Shown: positions 45,190-57,664, numbered from the stretch's first letter. The stretch: DNA of 64,000 nt from Haemaphysalis longicornis (GCA_013339765.2 CM023449.1:118672957-118736956), one strand, 5' to 3'. Made by a program: numbers and translations. The notes: a model not told the origin generated them from the sequence alone.

Positions 45190-45664
45190 TTGTCAGTACA
45201 TTCCCACGTGCCGGACAACGAAGCTGGCCACCAGCATGTCCGAGATCTGAAACGCCAGGTTAGTCAGGAGTTCAGCGGGCAGTAGCATTTCTGTTCCTCT
45301 TGTCTTGAAATGAAATCACGGAGCACTAAAACATGAAAATATCAGAAAATAACAAGAACGGCACCTTCGAGGCATCCAAACGCACACATTTCCCCACCCA
45401 ACTAGAGCCCACATTCTAACCGCCACCATGTACTCCTCGCAATGTCACTTCTAATATCCAGGCACCCTCTACAATATTATGTGGGGCTGTGATAGAAACC
45501 CCAAACTATGCCCCCACCCTTCCCCTCCCCTCACAACTTGGAAAGAGGACAGTGCAGCTCGGACCCTTACGATCAGCTTTGTCTGGCGAGGAGAGCCGAA
45601 GAAGCCGGACGGCCTCAAGGGGTTCTGGAATAAGGACCCTTACTTAAAACTAACTGCTCCATAG
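45190..45664 (+). pseudogene. Decayed LINE RNase H and C-terminus (I/R1-like)
   Basis: A short plus-strand segment near 45200 reads VHSHVPDNEAGHQHVRDLK, resembling the closing RNase H motif (GH..L.GNEAAH.AAREL) of I-clade LINEs. About 280 bp downstream the frame 45479-45664 reads MWGCDRNPKLCPHPSPPLTTW, then SAARTLTISF and KKPDGLKGF, which fits the typical LWEC....P....W..AL tail of the same group. Frames are broken between them. Both stretches are in the right order and spacing, but similarity is weak; a database comparison could overturn this. Confidence 0.45.
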
Positions 45665-46680
45665 GGGCATTTATTCGTTATCCTCCTCGAATTTCTCAGT
45701 GGAGAGCAGACCGAGATGCGCAAGAACAGCATTTACAGGGCCAAATTATACGTGTACAAGTTATCCAAACTCCACACGGTGCCTGAGAACGCGGTATCAT
45801 GTAATTAACAGTGGGAGGAAGCAGGGTGATGTGCTATGAGCTGGCGCCGTGTATATCTCTTGCTCTTCAACAGCAGATGTGTAAAGCTTTTAGTTATGCC
45901 CTACAAGACACGAAGGAAAAATACCGAGCGCTCGTGAGCGTGACCCTCGCGAGGAGCGCCCGGCTTCGGCCAGCTGGACCTTCCAGAGAACTCTGCCCAG
46001 CATTCGTTGTGTGATCTCTTCCGTGCAGTTGTAGTTTCCCTCTCCAGTTCAAGTGCGCGGCCGCCTGAACTGAGCAGCTCGAACGCAGAGTTCGTGAAGC
46101 GGGTTGCCGTGGGTTCTAGCGCGGACTACTTTCGGAGAGATGTGAACCGCTGCAGATAAAACGATCTTTTCCTGCCAGTCATGCGGAATTTTCAGCGGAA
46201 GTTGGCAAATCCGTGAGTTGTATATAGCCGGGTCTCTGATGAAGCGAGATGGGCCGCAAGCTCGGCTGTTGCACCAGCCTTGCGCCACCAAGTCAAAGCT
46301 GTGCCAATTTTTTTAAATGCAAAGCACCTCTTAGTTGACCCTCCGTCGTCCGGCATCCGCACCTCTCCTCCTCTCCACAACAGCTATGATAACGCCGCTC
46401 TCTCCCCTCCTTCTCTCCACACCACCTGTGGGCTATCGCGCGCTGCTCCTCCTGTCCCCTCTGCACACCAGCTGTCCAATCACGCGCATGCGCGTTGCTC
46501 CTCCTCTCCACTCCCTCTGTTCTGCAAATAAACCCGTCCGCGCTCCCCTCAGTTGCTTCTTCGGTACTGCGGCGTCCCATGACTGAAAATGCAAGCCAAC
46601 AATTCCGTCAGCAAACTGGCTGGCACACCTTCAACTAGCGCCAACCAGCACACTGTCAGAACCGCGAGCAACACCGAAGA
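45665..46680. other. No gene recognised; CT-rich at 46355-46520
   Basis: 46355-46520 is a CTCCTCCTCTCC-rich segment with semi-repeated units (CTCC..CTCTCCAC and CACCTGTGGGCTATC/CCAGCTGTCCAATC). It leads into the Arg-rich repeat remnant that follows. Confidence 0.5.
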
Positions 46681-46689
46681 CAAGGCAGA

Positions 46690-46885
46690 GGAGAGCTCGC
46701 GACGCCGAACGTAAACAGCATCGTCGAGCAGCGAATTCCTCGCTTCGAGAACTAGAAGCCGCTTTGAAACGCCAGCGGCGAGTAGCTGATCCAGATGGCG
46801 TTCGGCAACGTGACAACGTTTTGAAACGCTAGCGTCCAATAGCGGATTCCTCGCCTCGATAACGAGACGCCGCAAAACGTTCCCA
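46690..46885 (+). pseudogene. Arg/Glu-rich repeat-coding remnant
   Basis: One plus-strand frame reads RDAERKQHRRAANSSLRELE, then AALKRQRRVADPDG and VRQRDNVLKR, a stop, RPIADSSPR, a stop, and RDAAKR. That is a roughly 22-residue repeat of an E.KR.RRA.....R type. In arthropods such basic coiled repeats occur near the start of Helitron/Pif1-linked and other transposon ORFs; that link is inference. Stops show it is not functional. Reverse-strand frames here are repeat shadows. Confidence 0.4.
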
Positions 46886-46979
46886 CTACTCGATAAATAA
46901 AGAAGACATTTGATACGCTACTGCACGTGTCTTTACTCTAACAACCAATTAACACGCTACTACTCCACGGCTTTGCATC

Positions 46980-47060
46980 CCCTCAGGGTTCCCACGTGGG
47001 AAGATGGCGTAATTTTTTTTTATTTTCGGGGTTCATGCGCACCAAAAACTCCCCGAGAAA
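46980..47060. repeat. CAGGGTTCCC...ATGGCGTAATTTT repeat, copy 3
   Basis: Third copy of the family at 16574 and 26473, beginning at 46984. Confidence 0.5.
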
Positions 47061-47252
47061 GGCCGTACGCTCGTGCACGCGTACCGCCAGCACACATTTA
47101 TCGAGCTAAGCTTACCCACTTGGGGTAATTGGCAAATATTGGCAAAAAAACTCCAGCATTGGCCACGTGCCTCGAGCGCACGTTTGTCAAGCCACGCATA
47201 CCAGTTAAAAAGATTTGCCAACTTTGGCCACAAAAACGCTCCAGCGTTCGCC

Positions 47253-47499
47253 TTGATTGATTGATTGATTGTGGGGTTTAACGCGCCGACGCAACGCAGG
47301 CGATGAGGCGCGCCGTAGTGGAGGGCTCAGGATTAATTTTGACCACCTGGGGATCTTTATCGTGCGCCGAAATCTCGTACACACGGGCGTTTTTGCTTTT
47401 CGCCTCCATCAGGAAAGCGGCCGCCGCGGCCGGGAATCAAACCCGCGACCTCGCGCTCAGCAGCGCAACGCCTTAGCCACTGAGCCACCGCGGCGGGTT
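47253..47499 (-). mobile_element. Ruka-like SINE, copy 2, with TSD
   Basis: Reverse-strand full-length copy (247 bp) of the SINE at 1334-1578, with A box complement CCACTGAGCCA near 47478, B box GGTTTGATTCC on the minus strand and a (TCAA)n tail at the 47.25 kb end. CAGCGTTCGCC (47242-47252) and CAGCGTTGGCC (47500-47510) form an 11-bp target-site duplication with one mismatch. Confidence 0.88.
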
Positions 47500-47758
47500 C
47501 AGCGTTGGCCTTACCGTGACAAAACTTGCTCAGAAAGAGGAAGGCCCGTCATAGAGTGCAGCTTTCATTCGTGCGTCCTCGTGGCGTCGTGGGCACGTGC
47601 TCTGTACCGCAGAAGAGCCGCGACTTGAAGGTCGAATTTGCTGTAAGTAATCATTCACTCCAAACGGCCCGGCCGCCCATAGTTCACCCGGCCGGGAAAA
47701 ACGTCGCGCTTTGAAGGGCTAGGCGTGCAAAGCATCCGCTAGAGACTAGAAGTCGCGC

Positions 47759-47998
47759 TTGGAGAGTGGCGCACGAAAGCGTCGAAGAAACGACGAGCTT
47801 ACTATGGCCTTGCTCAACATAAGGTCATTGAAATGGCATGCCGCCGACGTCAACCACGACACCACAACGATACTAAAATTGAACTTTGTCTCCGTTAGTG
47901 ATCAAATGCAACAGCATCGCCACTCAAGTCTTGCGCGTGAGTGGAAGCTTCCTTCATTTTTTTATTCGCAGAGGTTCCTGGGCTTGGCTACCGAATGA
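47759..47998 (+). other. Open frame with ALLNIRSL motif, possible endonuclease scrap
   Basis: The frame contains MALLNIRSLKWHAADV, reminiscent of the start of APE-type endonuclease domains (ALLNVRSL..H..D...) found in LINEs and Helentron-type Helitrons. The following ETW motif, expected about 15 residues later, is not present. Too short to be sure; it may belong with the Arg-rich remnant at 46.7 kb or be chance. Confidence 0.3.
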
Positions 47999-48050
47999 GG
48001 CCTCTTAGAATATTTTGCTGAAACGATAACTCTTCCAATGCTATTTTCAG

Positions 48051-48296
48051 GGATTACCGTGCGCGGGCGTCAGTTTTGTTGTCTTATATACCTGCTCACA
48101 TGCATAATGATAGTCTCAGCACAAACCTCCAAGACCGCAACTATCCCCAGGTGAGTGCTTTCGGGTGAGAATTCTTGAGCTGAAACAACCTTTTGGCTAG
48201 CCATAGTTTTTTCCTGTACTGTTGCAGCGTTACGGTGTATGGAGGGAAAAAATGGGCCATGAATGCTTCCGGCCTATTTTGGTGTGTGAACTGTAA
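48051..48296 (+). CDS. Weak candidate for the last two exons of an unrecognised gene
   Basis: 48051-48150 is preceded by CTATTTTCAG, is fully open in one frame (33 codons, starting in phase 1) and ends CAG|GTGAGT. A 77-bp GT-AG interval (48151-48227, ending TACTGTTGCAG) follows. It is then open from CGT at 48228 to a TAA at 48294-48296, in phase. The joined tail would end FRPILVCEL. No upstream exon leaving two bases was found and the peptide is not recognised, so this rests only on splice-site and phase agreement. It could be chance. Confidence 0.25.
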
Positions 48297-50467
48297 TTAG
48301 CAGTTCCTTGTTTTGCCACCTCTTCCGTTATAGAATAGTGGCCATATAGGATTGTACCACATGCTTTTGTGCTTGCCTTGAGTGATTCGAGTATAGGAGG
48401 TGTTCATTGGCATGGAATACATGCAGCCAACCATGTGTGTACGCTGCCATATCCGTGGCCCAGCATATGTTGCTATGGCGACGTTGTGCGCACCGCCCAC
48501 AAGGTCAGGCAGCCTTCTTTTCCTTTATGCCTTCATGGCGGCCAGGCAGGCCGCAGGCCGCGGCTTGAGCTTGTGTTTACGTGCAAGGCATGTGCGAGTG
48601 ATTCGATGGCTGTACCAGAATAACGTAGGTTACGCGAAAAGTCTTGGTTCCGCCCATATGTGTAACAAGCTTATCTGCAAATCAACAACAGCCGCTGCGC
48701 ACATATACGAGCGGATGCGAGTTTCAATAAACAAATTGTTTCGAGTTAGCTCCGTGCCGTCTCCGTTTTCTACTTTCGTCCCTGCTGTGTGAGCGGTTCT
48801 ACCTTCAAGATGTGGCACAAAGGTGACAACGGGAGCTTAGTGGTCGGTTTAACCGCAGGAGCTGCATCATTTGCAAACTGTTGCCCACTGACCACGAAGT
48901 AATTCCGTGACGCCTAGTACTGTTGAGCGGAGCACAATACGATCTAGCTGTCGCCAGACGCGTATGAAGTCGCCGCCGAAGATCACCTGATTGCCAGTCG
49001 CCGCGCTTTAATGTCGGAGGGGAGTTGTTTTGCTGAGTGCGAAACACTTAATGCACGAGATAGCCAGCGCTATATCGACGTACGCGGGAAACTTTTCTCC
49101 GAAGAAATTATTCGGTTTTTGTACTAAACCACGTATTAAAGGTCACCAACCAGAGATAAGGTCGTGGACACTCCGTGGTCGTGGATACGGTGCGGGTGCA
49201 CTTGCGTCGACATCCACGGCGGCGGCCAACTGCAGCGTCGGACTTACGCGCGCCGTTCGCAGCCGTGGTTTCATCCTCCGGTAATGCGAAGAGCTCGAGG
49301 GCAGGTAGAGCGCCACGACATACTGTGAGTGCGATTAATAGTATATCTGGTAACGCCACTGCCGATAATCGAATTGAAACGCAGCAGACGATGGAAGCTG
49401 ATTTTGTTTCTGCGAGATGCGGGCGCAAAGCGCATGCGCTGGCGCACTGGCCATGGATATGACAATTTTCAGTGTTCCCAAGCGAAGAAATAGCCCACTT
49501 CACGTTTCCATTAATACCAACTAGAAACTACTCATTGCTGTTGAATAAAAGAATGCAAAATTTATTATGCTTAACCTAAACTGTGTCATTCGCAGGTCTT
49601 ACTGACTACAATGAAAGCTGCCCATATGTGTGGATAACGATGAGAACACGGAGCCGCAAAAGATTGCCCCCCAAGCAGACGTCGCAGGTATTTATGCACT
49701 TGCATGGCCTTGTGTAAAGAAGACGAATTGCTCCAATTCTCTTTTTGTTCATTTCAGGGTGCGTCGACAAGCCAAAGCATCGCCTAACCACGCTGCTTTA
49801 GTTCTAGCATCTCGCTGTGGAGAGTCGAGGATGTGGAAACTCCATTATCACTTTTGTTGGCGTTTTTTAAAGAAATATTGGACAATGTGTTCTTTCCTTG
49901 GTGTTCTTTGCTATTGAGCTGGTACATCGATGAAATGTTGTCCTTTTAATAGGCATCGAATTTGGCACTTTTGAGTGCCCTGTTAAACACCGTAATGTGA
50001 CCGTCGAAGATTTGCTCTCTCAAATAAAAAAAGATCACGAAACAAACCAATTTCATTTCCCTTTTTGTTTTGTTAAATTCGCGAGCACGGACACCAAGTG
50101 AAGTTTTACTCGCAAGTATTAGGGGACGATATCAAAAAGTGGCTTCAGCTATTGGTCATTTGCGCCGAGTTTTTTAAAGACATATCTGCCACATATTTCG
50201 TCTGCGTTGGTTCTTGCTGGCAAGAGTTTGTACCGTATTATATTCTGCAAGCACACACAAAATAAAACACGAGAAAAAGCTCCGCAGACTCTTAAGCAGT
50301 TATGGGTTATGGATTCTAAAGCATTTTCTTCCAATTGACCACCGTTAGGTGTTCTTTCGGGAACTCCTGGTGAGTTCCTGCGGACAGCGATTTCTAATAG
50401 CAAAGCTGTTCAGCAATCCCTTCATTACAGGTTTTCACAAAACTCTGTTCAACAGAATAAAGAAAAG
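48297..50467. other. No gene recognised
   Basis: 49175-49300 is GC-rich (CGGCGGCGGCCAAC). A GT-AG interval 49688-49757 flanked by short open stretches was noticed but is too slight to call. Confidence 0.45.
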
Positions 50468-50640
50468 AGATCACGGGCACCGGCAGGACTCGAACATTTG
50501 TATGGTTGGTCAACGAAGCCAGCAAGCGTCCATACTCACTCGGCTACTAACGTGAGTTAGTACCGGAGAGTCAAAGAGCTTACTCACTCGCCTGTGACTG
50601 TGGGGAGAGGAATCACTCCACCTGAAATACCGAACACGTG
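50468..50640 (-). mobile_element. tRNA-derived SINE-like element, second family
   Basis: Minus-strand A-box-like TAGCCGAGTGAG (about 50537-50548) and B-box-like GTTCGAGTCC (about 50487-50496). The flanking block GAGTTAGTACCGGAGAGTC matches 1190-1212, tying it to the element at 935-1300. Confidence 0.6.
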
Positions 50641-53489
50641 ATGAAATACAGGTTCCACAGGGGGGCGCCTGATTCAAGTGTACACGTTCAGTTCGTTCGT
50701 TCTGCAATTGATTTGCTGCTGCGCAGATAGAGCAACAATGATGGAGTGAAAGTCGTTGCGGCACCGAGGAAGCAAATTGGCTGAAATCGTGGACTGAAAT
50801 CGTGAAATCGTCGGGATTGGCTCAAATCGTAGACTTGAGCGTACAGCTTCGCTACATTGAAGTCTTACGCTTTAGTGTGAGCTTCCCACATTTTAGTGCT
50901 TTATCTACGTATGTTGCTGACCTTTACGAATAAATTGGTCTGATGAACGCGCTGTGGAGTGAGTCGGAGCCAGCGCGCATGCCCAGGCGTCGGCTAGCAC
51001 AGCGTGCTCAGGTGTATTTCATTAATTCTAAGTTAGCCCAATCAAACATGGCGAAGCCACGATGCTGCTGTTGCCCCAGCAGCGGGCATTCTTGTGAAAT
51101 TTGTTATATAAAGTACGCGCTATAAAACACATACAGGCGATACGGCATTTCCTATCCCGAGGGTCCTTACCTTGGATTTTAAATGTGAAGCAAGAGGTAC
51201 GGAACGCATCGAAACCACTTTGCTTTGGAAGACGTTACGCTGCTACGGACGCCGAACTTCCTACGTCCGCTTGTGCCCACGGTTGTCAATTGATTGTCTT
51301 GCGGTCAAACTGTAAGTCTTGTCAGTAGCGTAGGTGAGTTTGTCTTCTTACCGAATCCATGTAAGGTGCAAATGAAAGGCGGCTTCAGCGTATCAGAAGT
51401 AGTTTCAGAGGACTCGCGGCTTCGGCCGACGAATCTATGGTAATTTAAGTGCCCACTTGTTTGATTAGGCTTGATTATGTCATAGACGCAAGAGCTGCAC
51501 TCAGATTGTTTTAATTTATTTGACGCATTGGCGCATTCCTTGAAAGAATGAGCTTTGTAAGCACAAAACAAGGTTGTGTATTCGAGTTATGCAATATTTT
51601 GCACTGTGATTATAATATAAGACCAATTAGGACTGCAGTTTGTTAGAACCCATGCCTACAGAAACAACCATTTTTTTACGCATAGCTTTGAAAGAGACCA
51701 ACGTATTTTCATAGAAAAAAACTAAATGACAAAAATATACATCAAATCTAGTAAAGAACAATAAATCCGCGCAACCCTCCCTCTGACCTACATTCAGACG
51801 CCAATAGACTCTAAAAATTATGGCGCAGTTACCTTACAGGTAAAAAGCTTATGATTGCTTAGCATGTTTTTGCGAGCGGTAAGAAATGTAGCCAACTCTG
51901 AAGCACCAACGGGGTTATTCAGAAGTGAGCTTTCAGAAGAAAGCTGCTTCTTTCCCCTCCCGCGATTAGCTTTTGTTTTGTTATAAAGGCCACGACAAAT
52001 CCGCCAAAGAGGGGCTATTTGCGTCAGACACGTGAACGTGTGTTTTGTCGCAAAGGTAGAACAAAGCAGCCTGAAAGACCCAGGATTCTCAGACGTGGCG
52101 TGTGGTTAGCTGTAGTGGCTAGTAAATTAACTTGCACATAAGTGAACACTCATTTACAAAACAAACATTTGTTGATGAACGCCGGGTAACCCTTTATTTT
52201 ATTTCCTCTACAACTTTTCAGGCTGGGTAACGAGGTCAGTTTTAGCACTTCTATATTTCAACGCGTCGTCATCCGCATGGCAGCTCACATTAAGACCTTT
52301 TGTCCGCAAGACAGATGATGACTGTATAGAAAACGAGTCTAATGGCTGCTATGTTCCCGAGCATTCTCCTGTGCAGAACCACTGCGGCTGCAGCCACAAC
52401 TCTCCGCGCATTTCTTGAAGTAGGCGGACCTTACATTTTTCTTCTATACGCGGCTGGGTAACGACCACGCTGGAACAATGGTGAGCATTCTGGTCAGCAG
52501 CTAACAAATGCAAAAGAACGTCACTTGCACCAAAAAGATGCTTTCGTGTTTTCAGAGAGGACGAAGGCACGAACGTGAGCTCCTGCCTCGTTATAGCCCT
52601 GCCACTGTGCCATATGTGTCTAAGCCGCCTAGTTAACACCTACGTGTTTTGGAAAACTGTGCATACCTCGTTTAAGGCGTCAGAAGCGGTGCTGAAATAT
52701 TGCACATAAAATTACTTTATTATTTCCCTTGCTGTGAAATTACCTTTCCTTTCTTTCACTTCCCTTCCTGTTTCCCTCCTCTTCGGATTGTATTAGTTGC
52801 TTCTAACTTCCGCTGAAATCTCAATTCTGACCCCCTTCACGCGGCTGCTTTGGGCACAAGCGCTCAACCCCGCAATACCGCGTGTCCAGGGAATTGCGGC
52901 GGACTGCGTAATGGGTTCAACGAGCTCAGCGTAAGAAAGAGTGACCTACCTAGAGTTCTTTCGTGGAAGCTTGCAGCTCCTATTTCCCAGTTATTTTTTA
53001 ATTTGGAGGGTGAGTGCTGCAGTAGTTAAACTAAACATATCTCACATAATTTATGTTATGCAGGTGGTCTATATCTAATAGAAGACGTCAGTGGAATCGT
53101 GTCTACGCCATGTATTTACAAATTTTTGAATAGAAGGGGAAGTGTTGTTTTGGGTTAGTGTTCCTTAGACGAATAAAACATTCGGTATTCTGTCTGAAGG
53201 GTTGTGCACCACAAAAAATGTCATCCTTCGAATACTCATCCCTGGTACTTTAAGAAACTCCCATGGGTGTCTGAGCGTTATCTCCGTCAGCAATGCCTCC
53301 ATGTTTCGATAAAAAAATGTGGTGTTGCTTCGAAACTACCAGATAACGATACACTGAGTTTAATTCTCAGCCTCCTAGCAGGGCTCAACTCTAGTTGTCC
53401 CAGCTTCCAGCAGCGTCAACAGCTAGGCTTGCAGCCGGGCTCAACTCTACACGGGGAGGGTTCCGCATATGATAGGGTCGACCGGAACG
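50641..53489. other. No gene recognised
   Basis: AT-leaning with chance frames only. 52733-52795 is pyrimidine-rich. Confidence 0.5.
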
Positions 53490-53645
53490 AGAAGATAGAT
53501 GATGAGGCTCAGCTGGCTGGCAGCTGTGCGCTCAATAAGAGGCCCTGGGTGTTTGCTTTTCGCCCCTATCACATCATACACCGCAGCCGTGTTCGAACCC
53601 GCGTCATTGGGCTCTTCAGTACAATCTCCAAGCGTAAGCACGCAT
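53490..53645 (-). mobile_element. Old Ruka-like SINE fragment
   Basis: The minus strand reads GAGCCCAATGACGCGGGTTCG, then CGGCTGCGG and GATAGGGGCGAAAAGCAAAC, matching the B-box region and body of the SINE at 1334-1578 with heavy divergence. Confidence 0.6.
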
Positions 53646-55709
53646 TAACTAAGCGGAACCGAGAATAAGCTAGGTGGGGCCTCCAGCTTCGTAGTTTGCT
53701 CAGTCTTAGCTCCACCAGTGCGAAGCTGGGCCGATTTTCGAGGTACGCTACAAGGGTTCTATAAATTTCAACTACGTTCATTTTATTCCCTGTTAGAAGT
53801 GTTACTATGCAGTCGTGCAATACGGGGTGGTGTGTGGATCAATAACAGCGAAATGTCTTCTGTAAAATCAAGCGCGCATAGGAAGTAGTATAGCATAAAA
53901 ACGCAGGGCAAAGGAACCTGGTTCCGAAAAAAATTGACGCAGCACAACCGTATTTTCTTCGAAGTTCTCAGAGCACTCGTGGCTTCCACAGAAAGTGACT
54001 CCAGAGATTTAAAATTAAGCAGAAGGGTTTTATCAAGCCAACAGATATTATTTCAGAATGAGCAGTAGAGAATAAAGAGCTTTTTAAAGCGCATGTTTTG
54101 CAACATTTTAATGCCTTCTGTAGCGATCTAATTTCTCACACTCAGACGGTAAACGTCAAACGTACTCGACCGATGTAAGGTTATTTTAAAAGGCCAGGAC
54201 AGTTTCTTTTATAAGAAGTTACGTCCAACTTTAATCACTATCTCTCCACCTACATGTTAACTTAACGTTAACCCATGAAGCCGAAAGCTTTAGCATTACC
54301 CATAGTGAATAAAGAGTCAGCACACTTGGTCGTGAAATGCACAAACACCAATCTGAAGCGCTAAAAACAGTTCACAAAAAGCGGAAAAGAAGCGTGGGGT
54401 GAGTTGCTGTTGTGAACAAATGAATGCTAGACTCTGCTCGATAGATCGTGTGAACGTTTCAGTTTTAATGAAGTTGGAATTCAAGGGCGCGGATCACACA
54501 GAAACACAAGTCGTGTTGGGGATGGGAATAAGATGTACAAGTGGCGAAATTCTCTCCTGCTGGCCCACGGGGATCAGTGTATTCGTCCCCAAGTAATACT
54601 TGAATAGCAATAGTACTAGTCAATACAATATTGCAGCGCCCAAATCTACCGCCAAAAGAAGTGTGAAACCAGATGCAAACAGCGGGGTTATTCGTGACGG
54701 CAGCCTTTTCGCTTCCTTTCGTTTCGAAAAGGTTTATTGAGATTGATTGTAAACTGGCTTTAATTTTGTATGAGAAAAAAAGGCCTCGATGACGAGCAGC
54801 CTTTCTAAGATAGAACGTGTCGATAAACCAATCCGGTGAGCGGTGTAGAAGAATACACCACACTGAGTTTTTGATTATATTGTTCCCCGGGGTAGTGCGC
54901 CGCTCACATGCACTGATTTTGTCTTAAAGCCCGAAAGCAATGGGTAAAACATGCAAGAAAAAAATTCTGGTTGACAAATAAACCTCTACGGCAGCGGAAA
55001 AGTGTCGTTTTTCAAGCATGAATAAGAGGTGTAATAGAATCTAGAAACAGTGAAATGCAGGCCGTTAGTGCTGGAACAATGTGCATCGGTGATTCCTCCT
55101 TCTCTACACAAGATGATCCACCCGAGTGCTGCCCTCGAGGCATGCGGTGGTAGCACAGTCTATGTAATTGAAATTCAATTGGTATCCATTATTGCGGGAG
55201 TTTATAGTGCCATTGTACGAAACGCGATAAAAATAATAGAAAAATGTCTCTTTACACGAGCTGCCGGTAAATCCCGGTAACTCGTTAACACAAGTGCATG
55301 TAGTTAAGGAACCGTAAAAGCAGCAAACACGGACAAAAAATATCAACGCCTGCAAACTGTACACAGCAGAGGAAGAACAACACTGAGCTCTGGACCCAAA
55401 GACAAATTGCGCTGTCAATTGAGTGCAGCCAACGAATCCCAGAGGCCGCCTATAATGTGTCGCGAGGCCCACATTGCCTCAGGCGTCACCGCTTGTTACG
55501 AGACTAAGACACGTAAGGAGGATAGCAGCCCTCAAGGGATCTTTGTTGTAGCATGCGTTTCACTGCGAAGCAGCATGCTTCTAACCAGCCAATGAAATTT
55601 TCGTGTACGCATCAGCAGAAACCTACCAGGCTAGTACTGTCTACATAAAGAATCATCCCAGGCTACTACTAGATACTCCCTACATACAAGCTACACAAAC
55701 TACTGGCAC
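53646..55709. other. No gene recognised
   Basis: Chance frames only. Confidence 0.5.
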
Positions 55710-55785
55710 CCTAAGGCATCGAACTCGGGCCCGAAGACAAGCGGAGCGAGAACCCTTCGTATTGCCGACTAAGCTACGCCCACAC
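55710..55785 (-). mobile_element. tRNA-like segment (SINE head or tRNA pseudogene)
   Basis: Minus-strand A box TAGCTTAGTCGG (55765-55776) and B-box-like AGTTCGATGCC (55717-55727). The spacing is about 10 nt longer than a standard tRNA without a long variable arm, and acceptor-stem pairing is poor, so a SINE head is preferred over a functional tRNA. Confidence 0.5.
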
Positions 55786-56689
55786 GTGGAGACGGGTAAG
55801 GCAGACGGTGGTTTAGATTCAGCATCCGCGGAAGTCCGAGGGTGCCTTTTAGAGACAACGCATGAAACAAGAGTGAATGGAAGGCAACGAGAAAGATGAC
55901 GGCACAGCCGCACGTGCGGCCCTCGTCAGCACCCTTCGAAAGATTCCGCTCTCTTTTTCCTTTGTCCAGAGCACAGCCTCAACGCTGGGCCCCGAACACA
56001 GGCAGCCCCTCGGGGGCTGTGTTCGAGACGCCGCCCCGCGATTCACAGGTAAAGGGTGACAGAGTCTCTGGTTTCTTTCTTTGTAGAGTCACGTGTGCAG
56101 AGTCACGTGTTTGCTTTCACAACATTTAAATTTAGAAGTAAAGTTTACAATATTGATTAAACCACACATCTTCTTTCCGAAGTGTGTCATTTGTATGTCG
56201 TTAAAAAGGCCACAATATTACAACAGTTCTTCTGCCACTATGAAGACGTCTCTGTGGCTTGCACGCCCCTTCGTTCCCCATAAGCTTCAGGTGTCGCTCT
56301 ATGTTGGAAAAGTACGTGCCCGAGTTTGACGAAACACCATTGTCGTAGAACGAATATTTCAGGACTAGCATTTAGACTCCAAGATTCTTTCGAAATGTTT
56401 GTTTCGTAGTTTCGTGTTTCAATTTCTTTCTGGCCCTTTCTTATTGGGAAGTTCTGGAGTAATATCTGTCCTCGCATACCTTCCCTTTGTATTTTATGGA
56501 ATAAGCACAAACTTTAAAGACGGTGTTGTGCTAATATAAGACGAGCGAATGAGCAAGCCAAATGCGTGTATTTTTGTTTAGAGGTTACTCCAAATTAACA
56601 AGGCGGAAACTTTAATGCAAGAAATGAAGCCGCTAGAAACGGATTTCATGACTCCACAAACCAACAAGCGCGACGCAGATTTCATTAAA
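55786..56689. other. No gene recognised
   Basis: 55900-56040 is GC-rich; otherwise no feature before the LTR element. Confidence 0.5.
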
Positions 56690-57080
56690 TAGTAATATTG
56701 AGGCGAACCATGGATTTAGTTTGCTCTTGATGCTTTTGCCGACCCGCTGTGCCGGGCTGTGTTATCTGTTTTAACCGTAGGCCAATTGAAGCGAACTTTC
56801 CATTCTTTATGCCGCACGTGTTGTCTCCTTTGATAGCAACAGTTTTATCGAACTAACGCACCAGCCTTTAATAAGTTTCTTTATTCTACAGTGTTCTGGA
56901 GGCGATTCGACGCTTCGAGAAACAATTGCGTTGAGCAGACGCCGCGGTATTCGATTCGGTGACACAGTCGGCGCACGTCCCTTTGTTGGCTGCTGTTTTA
57001 CTGCATATGTATTTTTAAATTGTTAGGGGAGAAAAAGTTCGTTCCAACAAACCTGTTTTTCGTTTAGGCCAACAGCGTCA
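56690..57080 (+). repeat. 5' LTR of the second gypsy element
   Basis: Shares with the 3' LTR the GAACCATG start, GCTGTGTTATCTG, CTTTATGCCGCACGTGTT, ACAGTGTTCTGGAGGC, GAGCAGACGCCGCGG and CAACAGCGTCA end. Boundaries are approximate by a few bases. TGGCTTCGTCACATCTGG from 57085 is a possible primer-binding site. Confidence 0.8.
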
Positions 57081-57189
57081 TCTTTGGCTTCGTCACATCT
57101 GGCTGAGGTGCGGCCTGCGCACCCTTTATTCTGCCTACGCCTTCTGGAAGCCGACAAGCCAGCCCAAGCCGAGCAAGCCGCTGACTTCA

Positions 57190-57664
57190 AGTTTTACCGG
57201 CCGAGTTTGGTCTCCTACCAGCACGAACCAAGAGAAAGACCGCTGAAACCGAAAGCATATTGCAACAAGCCACTCCTCCCATTGTCCTACAACAGCCCAG
57301 TGAACCACGATCGTTCCGCGGATCCCCCGATGAACACTGGAGCGCGCCCCGGTCTTTAACAGGTGTGAGGAAGAACAAACGTTCCACCATGTTTTCTTCT
57401 ATTTAGAAGATACACACCGAACGAGGTTCCAGAACCACGAAATCTCACTAACCGACTCTACTCTTTTTAAAAGCGAGTTCCTCAAAGCATTCGCAACCGT
57501 CGTGCGGAAAGAACGAGCCGCACGTTTGTTGGAAACGCGGACGCAACACCCCAATGAAGGGGTCGTGATTTTCGTTGAGGAGATTAAGAGGCTATTTCGC
57601 CGCGCGGACCCCGAGGTGATTAAACTCAGATTTATGATTCGACGAGTGAAGTAAGAGCTATTTG
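57190..57664 (+). pseudogene. gag, first part
   Basis: Broken Gag capsid-region remnant. Recognisable pieces in order: a Pro-rich lead, PREPRSFRG-like sequence in a shifted frame, VFFYLEDTHRTRFQN (57390s), SEFLKAFATVVRKERAARLL, VVIFVEEIKRLFRRADPE and LRFMIRRVK followed by TAA, then ELF. These match the typical tick gypsy Gag with at least two frameshifts and one in-frame stop. The remnant stops at the hairpin-headed insertion at 57665. Confidence 0.75.

Noticed and set aside
49630..49790. Possible small two-exon gene with a 70-bp GT-AG interval (49688-49757)
   Set aside because: Flanking open stretches total under 35 codons and have no similarity; too little evidence.
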